From Corynebacterium zhongnanshanii (GTDB taxonomy: Bacteria > Actinomycetota > Actinomycetes > Mycobacteriales > Mycobacteriaceae): a stretch of 64,000 nucleotides of DNA. The notes under the pieces are model-generated. The model had not been told where the DNA came from, made no database searches, and saw only the letters and a list, made by a program, of their open reading frames with translations. A program made the translations under genes and the position numbers. Below are positions 58,801 through 64,000 of the stretch, one piece after another. The stretch covers positions 434,001 to 498,000 of the forward strand of contig NZ_CP061033.1 in NCBI RefSeq assembly GCF_014490575.1. Direction: 5' to 3'. The first letter of the stretch is position 1. The number at the start of each line of letters is the position of its first letter.

Positions 58801-59587
58801 GCGCCGCGAGCTCACGTTCGACTTCCTCTTTCGCAACTCGTTCGGCTTCTGCCCGCGCCTCCGCGTCCGCGAGTTGTGACTGTGCCTGCATCTGCGCGTT
58901 ACGGCGTTGCAGCTCAAACTTTGCTTTTTCCCGCAACCGTTGAGCTTCTGCATCGCGCATTTTTTGTTGCGCCTCATCGAGGAGGAGCTTTTGCTGCTTG
59001 TATTGCTGGTCCTTCTTTTCTAGCTCCTTGAGGTATCTTGCCGTCTCCGCCTGTGTTCGGCCGGGCAGATGGAGGCCTGTTGTGTCAGCCGATGCCTGCC
59101 CGAGCAGGGAGGGGTCGAATCCCGCCTGTGGGCCCGGAGCTAATTCGGGGTAGGCGGAGTGGTGGCGTGCTGCCCACACCATTACGTCATAGAGGTGGCC
59201 CGCGGTGTGGCGTGCTTTGTCTGATGTGGCGGGGGTTAGTCTGCCTTGGAGGTCATCCGCGTGCGCGGCGTTGTTGCCGTTTTTGCGCAGGATGTGCAGT
59301 TTCTCCATGATGGTGGTGCTGCGTACTTCTTCATAGAACGCGCGGTCTTTCATTAGGTCTAATAGGGATCTGCGCTCTGTTGGTCCTAGAGATCGGAAGG
59401 CCCAGATGTGGTGAACTACGCGTTCCACGACCTTGCGTGCGTAGAAGCAGGAGATGACTGGGTCTGCATCTACGAAGCGTTCAACTTTGAGGCATTCTTC
59501 ATGGGCTTTGGGCCAGATATAGCGCAGGAAGTTGAAGTTGCTGCGTGGGGTGGCGTGTCCGTGGTTTGAAGAGGCAGGAGGGTTCAT
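55898..59587 (-). CDS. hsdR: Type I restriction enzyme, R subunit
   Basis: Motor and nuclease subunit that cuts unmethylated DNA. 1229 residues: an N-terminal helical region (about 1-120, DUF4145-like), a long charged coiled coil (about 170-275, rich in 'LREKAKFELQRRNAQ'), the nuclease domain with 'YADYVLWDD' and 'AVIEAKKAME' (D-ExK), then the helicase with Walker A 'MATGTGKTRVA', 'IIVDEAHRSVYNHFG' and 'PQSALNEFSQPNG', and the EcoEI-type C-terminal domain. It has less GC-biased codons than its neighbours, a sign of horizontal transfer. It is the last gene of hsdM-hsdS-hsdR. Confidence 0.94.
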   Translation of the reverse strand: MNPPASSNHGHATPRSNFNFLRYIWPKAHEECLKVERFVDADPVISCFYARKVVERVVHHIWAFRSLGPTERRSLLDLMKDRAFYEEVRSTTIMEKLHILRKNGNNAAHADDLQGRLTPATSDKARHTAGHLYDVMVWAARHHSAYPELAPGPQAGFDPSLLGQASADTTGLHLPGRTQAETARYLKELEKKDQQYKQQKLLLDEAQQKMRDAEAQRLREKAKFELQRRNAQMQAQSQLADAEARAEAERVAKEEVERELAAQIEQLQAELAKQQASKSVDTGRPTAPLAISEVETRRQLIDPMLADAGFTGDSITRELKLTGMPTPSGMGYADYVLWDDDRTPLAVIEAKKAMESMSAGAQQVKLYADCIERAYGQRPVMFCTNGFQIDIIDDAANLPGSGAGYPAREVEGFPNAPQLRRMIARRNTRSSLANMEVDPEIAGAGGRVYQLEAIRALTETLEQQRHRQALLVMATGTGKTRVAVATAKLLRNAGWVGKVLFLADRTALVNQAHKAFLNLYPQSSPVNLLENPDQVGDVYISTHHTIMNLINDDGANSARFNPFDFDLIIVDEAHRSVYNHFGRILNYFDAYVLGLTATPKSDINHDTYALFGVDDNTPTYEYSLDEAIKDGNLVPFKTLKQESKFMHRGVKYDQLSPEEQVAWDMAEWGTDEDGSRLNPPDKVSSADINRYLYNRDTIRQVLKTVVEHAIRVGGDQLGKTIIFARSQKHAELIKEVFDAAFPEYSLKGASVITNHTRYPQSALNEFSQPNGPVNVAISVDMLDTGVDVPEVVNLVFFKPVYSPSKFWQMVGRGTRLCPNLFGPDRDKQNFLIFDFCDNIDQFFLGSATEVSVQRPHSLSEKLFTHRAYLLGQLDSHQVSPEFRTRLADELYTATASIPLDNIMVRPEDKETLLRFSTREEWNSLEERDVQNLVNHIAHLPLLTMKDSESAKRFDLLVLQLQADLLNSSPKFHTLREAVEKMADDLMAVSTNIPAVAQHRSFMERVLNVDWWAHVTVEDLEEIRLGLRDLIQFIPKSKRSPVILDIADEMGELSVEEFTPHAAVTTVSYMTSVEQRLRDLLEEHSNNVAMMKLRTARPLTATDVATLESIVAEADGGEPGYSEGIEELRQRLGGDSIPAFIRRLVGLDKTAMLEEFQDLLNNSTLTAAQIRFIKTLVDVLVHNGGVTYEEIFQAPFDEEGSVIDIFDGRTGVIVELREHLEKIERSAKAE

Positions 59588-59635
59588 AGGTGCAAGTATT
59601 TCTGGAGTCTAACTAAAGTGCTTATTAAGTGTATC

Positions 59636-59886
59636 TCAGATGATCTTGCTTTTTGTCATTCTCGGTTTGATCGCATCAGCTTTCTTGAAATGCACAAGGC
59701 TCAACCCACTCGGCTTGCATGAACCAGAGCATCGCTAGCCTGTAGCTCCTTGCGGTCCTCTGAGGTCACACCGTCACGCTGAGCCACAGCTTCAATCAAC
59801 GGGCGCCGTTTCCATCTCTTCCCATCAGTGGCCAACTGCTCCAATACTAGGATCAGGTACCCGTCCCGCTTCCTTTCCGGCGTCAG
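59636..59886 (-). pseudogene. Decayed Mrr_N-like winged-helix gene between hsdS and hsdR
   Basis: About 290 bases between hsdS and hsdR hold a broken frame on the same strand. It reads 'LTPERKRDGYLILVLEQLA', then 'WKRRPLIEAVAQRDGVTS', then 'ASDALVHASRVG' and a TGA at 59703-59701. The Mrr N-terminal domain (Mrr_N) continues 'VGWALS.LKKAG'; here TGG has become TGA, and after a one-base loss the frame resumes with 'HFKKADAIKP' to a stop at 59638-59636. So one nonsense and one frameshift mutation appear to have killed a small restriction-related wHTH protein. No usable start codon is seen; the 5' end overlaps the hsdS end. Confidence 0.5.
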
Positions 59887-61055
59887 AGTTCGCCTTGGAA
59901 GGCGCGGGTAGACAGTACAGCTTGAAGTTGCTTGAGTAAGCCCAGCTTTTCTTGCAACCTTCCAGTTACATATTCGATGCCTTGGATAGTAGCTGCCAAC
60001 GCGTGTTGCTCGGTGGAACTCAATTCGGGGACCTGAATCTGAAGAAACGCAGATTGGGTTATATTCTTCATGCTCCCACCGCTTCCTGTCGCCTTCGCAC
60101 TGATCCGCGCTCTGACTTGCCTGTGCTGAAGGATCCCCACTAATGCGCTTGGGTCAGCAGTGTCCTTCAGCTCGAGACGCCACAATTTATCTGGAAGATA
60201 TAGGTTCGAGAAATCTCCCTTTATCAGCGCCGACGCTCCCACTAACTCCATAGTGTTAGCGCGGCTCACCAGAATATCGCCCCGGCTCACGGCATGCTGC
60301 GGAGCCGGCTCATAGTCGTCAGGCAATGGCTTGGATTCTTCCGGCAAGAACTCGCCGGTAGTCACCGAGCTAACTTTAAGAACTCGATTTCTCACGTTGT
60401 CCGAAGTGGCTTCTTTAAGGCTCTTTCCAGAACTTATGCCCTCAACGTAGTGCGACAGTGGGCACTGGGGCTTTCCGAGGATAAATCGCTCAATTTCTGA
60501 CTGCTTTAGTAGAAGGAGATTCGATAGTTCATTCTGAGTCGCCTGTACATTGTGGACAGTCTCATCAAGTAGTACTGCGATGCGGTGTTGTTCCTCCAGT
60601 GGGGGGAGGGGGAACTCAACCTGTCCCAGTGATTTCTTGTTGAGAGTTTGGCCCATCACAGCTCGACTACCTTCGAGGTTGGCGCCGTAGTGGCTCATTG
60701 CATGGAACAGATAGCCATTGGATAAGGAAGCCCTATCTTTGGGCAGAAGCGCCGCGATTGCCTCGTTGGTGTACAGGGGAATCTTTGATACGCCGACTTT
60801 CCCAATGGTGAGCTTAAAGGAAAAGAGCACGGTACCTGGGTCGCACAGTCGCGGTCGAGTCTCCTCGACAGCGAGATCAGTGATCTGCTCTGCAGTGCTG
60901 GAAAGTGCACTGCCCTGGTTCATGTCCTTAATCGACAACCAGGGATGACCGGAACCCCAATACGCCGGATTCTTTCGAGACGGTGTCTTTCCAATCGATA
61001 TGTCGCATACGTCTCCGAGCTTCACCATGGGCCAATCGTGATGTGTGGTGGTCAT
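59883..61055 (-). CDS. hsdS: Type I restriction enzyme, specificity subunit
   Basis: Reads the bipartite DNA target for HsdM and HsdR. 390 residues: TRD1 (about 1-145) beginning 'WPMVKLGDVCDISIGKTPSR', the central conserved helix 'LPPLEEQHRIAVLLDETVHN' with spacer coil, TRD2 (about 195-350) and a distal helix 'LSSTEQHALAATIQGIEYVT'. Both TRDs and both conserved helices are present, so it should be functional. The target cannot be predicted by eye. It starts 1 base after the hsdM stop. Confidence 0.92.
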   Translation of the reverse strand: MTTTHHDWPMVKLGDVCDISIGKTPSRKNPAYWGSGHPWLSIKDMNQGSALSSTAEQITDLAVEETRPRLCDPGTVLFSFKLTIGKVGVSKIPLYTNEAIAALLPKDRASLSNGYLFHAMSHYGANLEGSRAVMGQTLNKKSLGQVEFPLPPLEEQHRIAVLLDETVHNVQATQNELSNLLLLKQSEIERFILGKPQCPLSHYVEGISSGKSLKEATSDNVRNRVLKVSSVTTGEFLPEESKPLPDDYEPAPQHAVSRGDILVSRANTMELVGASALIKGDFSNLYLPDKLWRLELKDTADPSALVGILQHRQVRARISAKATGSGGSMKNITQSAFLQIQVPELSSTEQHALAATIQGIEYVTGRLQEKLGLLKQLQAVLSTRAFQGEL

Positions 61056-61056
61056 G

Positions 61057-62631
61057 TTATTTGCCTTCCGTGAGCATGGCCTTGAGCTTGGCCAGGCCGG
61101 CGGCGATGTCCTGGTCCAGCGTTTCGATCTCGGCGATGATTTCTAGCGGGTCGCGGGTCTCAGTAGCCTCCAGGATGATTTCCTTGTACCGGTTCATCGA
61201 CAAGTCAAACCCGGCAGCAGCGATCTCCTCCCGTGGCACAGTAAACGAGTACTCCGTGCGTGCCCGGTCCCGTTCGGTGGTGGTGCGCTGATGCCAACGG
61301 GCCACCACATCCGGCAGGTTATTGAGTACTGCTTGCTCAGCTGTCAGGGTCACCGGTTGGGGGTCAGCAGCAAAATCTGGGTCATCAAGATCCTGAATAT
61401 GAGAAAGTGGTGCAGGGCCCAGCAAGCGAGCCTCTAACAAAGGGGTGCGCTTATCATCCAACGAAAAGCCATCAGCGGTGACGTCGTAGAACCACACATC
61501 GTCCGTCCCACCGGAATCCGTGCGTGTGAAGCACAGGATCGCGGTAGACACCCCGGAGTACGGCTTAAACACGCCAGAAGGCAGCTTAATCACTGCATCC
61601 AGGCGCTGATCCTCAACCAAGTGTTGACGCAGCACCTTGTGCGCCTTGGTGGAACCAAACAGCACACCCTCAGGCACAATCACAGCCGCGCGCCCACCGG
61701 GCTTGAGTAGCTGCAGAAAACGGTTGAGGAAGAGCAACTCTGTCTTCTTTGAGGTAGTCACAGCCTTTAGAGCCGGATCAATGGTCTCCTTATCCAGGCT
61801 TCCGGCAAACGGCGGATTCGCCAGCACCAGGTCGTAGGCTTCGTGATGCACAGCATCGAGCTGTTGGAGGGAATCCCGGTAGGAGATGTTGGGCTCCTCG
61901 AACCCATGCATGAACATGTTCATTGCCGCGATGCGCACCATGGTCTTATCGAAGTCGAAGCCTGTGAGACCAAGTGAGTTATAAGACTCGCGTGTTGTTT
62001 TGGTGAATAGCTCCGAGCGATGATGGGACTTAATCCAATCGTTAGCCGCCACAAGGAACCCGGCAGTGCCGCACGCTGGGTCGATAACGCGCTGCTGAGG
62101 TGTGGGTTCCATGAGAGACACTATTAGGTCGATGATGTGACTAGGGGTGCGGAACTGCCCATTTTTACCCGACGTGGATAGCTTATCCAGCATGTATTCA
62201 TAAAGGTCTCCGGTCAGGTCCCTATTGCTGAATGTCAATGAATCGATCAGCTCCATGACGCGTGCCAAGGTGGCTTCGGACTCAATCTCAAAAGTGGCGT
62301 TCGTCATGTGTTGTTGGTAGCCCGTGCCGCCCATGGTTTTGATGAAATCAAATACCTCGGTGGAGATCGTACGTTTCCGGCGGGTGAGATCGGAGTCATT
62401 AATGAGGTTTCGCCAACGAAGATGCTGCTGATCGCGATCGAAAATTGGAGGGGGAGTGGTGGGATCGGCAAGAGCAAGGCGCTTGTCGATGTTGACCTGG
62501 CGATCGTCAAGATTCTTGATGAACAGCAGGAATGTGAACTGTTCAATGACTGTGATCGGGTTGGAAATGCCTCCAGACCAGAAGGTGTCCCAGATCCGGT
62601 CGACATGAGTTTTCAGTGCGCCTGTAATCAT
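61057..62631 (-). CDS. hsdM: Type I restriction enzyme, methylase subunit
   Basis: Adenine-N6 methyltransferase that protects host DNA. The ATG at 62631 follows AAGG by 8 bases and opens 'MITGALKTHVDRIWDTFWSG'; the frame to 62835 runs through the right direct repeat and is rejected. 524 residues: the HsdM N-terminal domain, SAM motif I 'VIDPACGTAGFLVAA', motif IV 'LVLANPPFAGS' (NPPF, adenine methylase) and a C-terminal helix. First gene of the operon. Confidence 0.94.
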   Translation of the reverse strand: MITGALKTHVDRIWDTFWSGGISNPITVIEQFTFLLFIKNLDDRQVNIDKRLALADPTTPPPIFDRDQQHLRWRNLINDSDLTRRKRTISTEVFDFIKTMGGTGYQQHMTNATFEIESEATLARVMELIDSLTFSNRDLTGDLYEYMLDKLSTSGKNGQFRTPSHIIDLIVSLMEPTPQQRVIDPACGTAGFLVAANDWIKSHHRSELFTKTTRESYNSLGLTGFDFDKTMVRIAAMNMFMHGFEEPNISYRDSLQQLDAVHHEAYDLVLANPPFAGSLDKETIDPALKAVTTSKKTELLFLNRFLQLLKPGGRAAVIVPEGVLFGSTKAHKVLRQHLVEDQRLDAVIKLPSGVFKPYSGVSTAILCFTRTDSGGTDDVWFYDVTADGFSLDDKRTPLLEARLLGPAPLSHIQDLDDPDFAADPQPVTLTAEQAVLNNLPDVVARWHQRTTTERDRARTEYSFTVPREEIAAAGFDLSMNRYKEIILEATETRDPLEIIAEIETLDQDIAAGLAKLKAMLTEGK

Positions 62632-62663
62632 AGCTAATACCTTAAGCTGCCCGACGTGCGTCG

Positions 62664-62708
62664 CGGCTGATCGCCATGGAACTTCCGCGAACCTGAACGA
62701 GATCCGGG
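62664..62708. repeat. Right direct repeat flanking the type I R-M cassette
   Basis: Direct-orientation partner of 55850-55894 (43/45 identical). It lies 32 bases before the hsdM start, within the leader. Recombination between the two copies would remove exactly hsdM-hsdS-hsdR with the decayed Mrr_N gene, about 6.8 kb, and leave one repeat. Confidence 0.9.
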
Positions 62709-62803
62709 AGTGGATTAGACTAGTCGCACTAGAATGAGGACAATGCGCTGAGCTCAGCAGGTAGCCAGCAGTCATCGAACGCATAAGAGCAAAGGAGCTG
62801 GCC

Positions 62804-63076
62804 ATGGCAGCCACCGACATCACCGACAAGGTCACCGTGTACTACGCAGACTGGTGCCCCTACTGCAAGAAGCTGATCACGGACCTTAACGCGAACAATA
62901 TTCCCCATACCTTAATCGACGCCGACAACGGTCCACATGCCGCAGAGGATTCCGAATGGGTGAAGTCCGTGAACAACGGCAATAGGGTCGTGCCAACGGT
63001 GCGCTTTTCTGACGGCACGCACATGACCAACCCACCCGTGGCGGATGTTGCCGCCAAGCTTGAAGAATTGAGCTGA
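62804..63076 (+). CDS. mrx1: Mycoredoxin-1
   Basis: Small glutaredoxin-like protein that reduces mycothiol mixed disulfides on proteins and arsenate reductase. 90 residues with active site 'YYADWCPYCKKLI' (CPYC), cis-Pro 'NRVVPTVRFSDGT' and a C-terminal helix. The fold and the WCPYC form fit mycoredoxin. AAAGGAG lies upstream. It is transcribed away from hsdM, with the right repeat between them. Confidence 0.9.
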   Translation: MAATDITDKVTVYYADWCPYCKKLITDLNANNIPHTLIDADNGPHAAEDSEWVKSVNNGNRVVPTVRFSDGTHMTNPPVADVAAKLEELS

Positions 63077-63104
63077 TTCTTTAGCGGCGAACCACGGGGG
63101 ATGG

Positions 63105-63485
63105 TTAGAACGAGGTGAGGCCGTTTGCGGCGAATATCTCGTCGCGAATGGCCCGGTTCTTCCTCCGCATCTCGAAAGTGATGAAGAATGCATCAATGAG
63201 GGTCCATAGTCCGAACCCTCCCAGTGTGAGCGTCATAAACACCGCGTAGACGATGTTGCCCAAGTAGTAACGGTGGGCACCGACGGTTCCTAGGAATAAC
63301 CACAGCAGCCACATTACTATGGGGTTCTTTTTCCTATCGTCGTATTCCATCTGCGCTTTTTGGGCACGGAGTGGGTCCACGCTTTGTGGTTGATTGCTCG
63401 GGAAAGCTTGGGGCTGAGGCTGGGCGTTGTTGCTGTGGTGGTAACCGGAGGAGTAGGGGTTTTCTGGGCGTCCGGCGATGGTCAT
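63105..63485 (-). CDS. TM2-domain membrane protein
   Basis: 126 residues from the ATG at 63485. A Gln/Asn/Pro-rich cytosolic start is followed by the TM2 fold: 'KNPIVMWLLWLFLGTVGAHR' and 'NIVYAVFMTLTLGGFGLWTL' then 'IDAFFI', two helices joined by the 'GAHRYYLG' turn. The family function is unknown. It converges on mrx1. Confidence 0.85.
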   Translation of the reverse strand: MTIAGRPENPYSSGYHHSNNAQPQPQAFPSNQPQSVDPLRAQKAQMEYDDRKKNPIVMWLLWLFLGTVGAHRYYLGNIVYAVFMTLTLGGFGLWTLIDAFFITFEMRRKNRAIRDEIFAANGLTSF

Positions 63486-63604
63486 GGTGTGTCCTTGTCT
63501 CACGGGGACGCTCGTGGGGTGGTCCCGTGGGGTTGTGTTATTGGTTCTCTCAGTTTATTCCACTCAACGGAAGATAGCAGATCTTCTGCGTTGGAGGTTA
63601 CATA

Positions 63605-64000
63605 ATGTCGTCGAGTTACAAGCCACTCAAGACCCTGTTTCACATGGCTGACGGAGATGGGGACGTTCGCGTGGCAGATGAACTTCGGCGTCGATGGGAT
63701 TCGCCAACTACACATCACTGGAGCTATGTGGTGAGAGATGATCGGATCTTTGTGCTGATGACTACCGCGCTGTCTCGATTGATAGATCGTATTTGGGTCA
63801 ATGAGGTGAGCATCGCTGGCATCTGGCAATCCTTGCCAGAAAGTGTGCGGAGTAGTTATACCACGCAACTGCTGGTGAAAGAGATTCGTTCCACTCATGA
63901 GATCGAGCACATCTATCTCACTGGCGCAGAGATTATGGATGCCTTGACCGCTGTGCATGGTCTTGCGCGAAATGGAGGAGAGGTAGGCAGGTCTTTTATT
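63605..64000 (+). CDS. Fic-family protein, N-terminal part (runs off the window)
   Basis: An open frame from the ATG at 63605 (GGAGG seven bases upstream) runs to the window end without a stop, 132 codons. The stretch 'SLPESVRSSYTTQLLVKEIR' followed by 'STHEIEHIYLTGAEIMDAL' matches the N-terminal domain of large Fic proteins (Fic_N: 'EI.STxEIEG..ST..EI..AL'), where the Glu-rich helix can inhibit AMP transfer. The catalytic HPFxxGNG motif must lie beyond the window. Fic proteins transfer AMP to target proteins and often act as toxins. A minus-strand frame across this region is a shadow. Confidence 0.7.
   Translation, partial: MSSSYKPLKTLFHMADGDGDVRVADELRRRWDSPTTHHWSYVVRDDRIFVLMTTALSRLIDRIWVNEVSIAGIWQSLPESVRSSYTTQLLVKEIRSTHEIEHIYLTGAEIMDALTAVHGLARNGGEVGRSFI

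Noticed and set aside
61057-62835. Longer hsdM frame starting at 62835
   Set aside because: It would include the direct repeat and the mrx1 promoter, and its first 68 codons look unrelated to HsdM; AAGG selects the ATG at 62631.
63500-63958. Minus-strand frame of 152 codons
   Set aside because: It has no recognisable motif, and the other strand carries a ribosome-site-led frame with a Fic_N pattern.

Overview
The window is a high-GC actinobacterial chromosome segment, almost certainly from a Corynebacterium. The gene order mshD-pstSCAB-phoU-dusB-actA-tRNAs-cysE-cysK-ramA, with serC and gltA side by side, is the Corynebacterium layout as I remember it. Mycothiol and mycoredoxin genes, an Asp-type MurA and an EchA6-like protein fit the order Mycobacteriales. 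The 16S variable regions look closest to the lipid-requiring C. jeikeium/urealyticum group; that is from memory, not a search.

Left part (1-14.3 kb), housekeeping: the end of mycothiol synthase; the phosphate ABC importer pstSCAB with a possible PhoR box; phoU and dusB on the opposite strand; the CoA-transferase actA; five tRNA genes (Lys, Glu, Asp, Asp, Phe) separated by strong terminators; a cysteine operon cysK-cysE behind an McbR-type palindrome; an enoyl-CoA hydratase; the acetate/carbon regulator ramA behind three G-tracts; and murA with Asp in place of the fosfomycin-target Cys. One rRNA operon (16S-23S-5S, no spacer tRNA) fills about 14.3-20.3 kb and ends in a strong terminator.

Middle (20.3-48 kb): a LolD/FtsX-like ABC exporter, a small MetE-like enzyme, an alpha/beta hydrolase and a secreted SGNH hydrolase. 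Then come an XPB-type helicase with its partner protein, a resuscitation-promoting factor, a cold-shock protein, a glutaminyl cyclase lipoprotein, DUF3027, a purine permease, the division protein SepH, serC, gltA and an FKBP. A second SGNH hydrolase, a NatAB-like exporter, an aldo/keto reductase, an EchA6-like acyl-CoA protein and a methyltransferase follow.

Right part (48-64 kb), stress and defence: a luciferase-like monooxygenase/FMN reductase pair behind a near-perfect RosR-type redox operator; a membrane protein with two Ltp repeats (a phage-exclusion family); a cation/proton antiporter; and a copper operon copZ-copA-csoR with two CsoR-type operators. Next is a complete type I restriction-modification operon (hsdM-hsdS-hsdR) with a decayed Mrr_N-like gene between hsdS and hsdR. 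A 45-bp direct repeat (43/45 identical) brackets this whole cassette, so it looks like a movable or excisable island. Beyond it lie mycoredoxin-1, a TM2 protein and the start of a Fic-family protein that runs off the window.

I see no CRISPR array, prophage, intact insertion sequence or clearly unprecedented multi-gene system. The best candidates for something new are the repeat-bracketed restriction cassette with its embedded gene remnant, and several unassigned palindromes and RNA-like structures.
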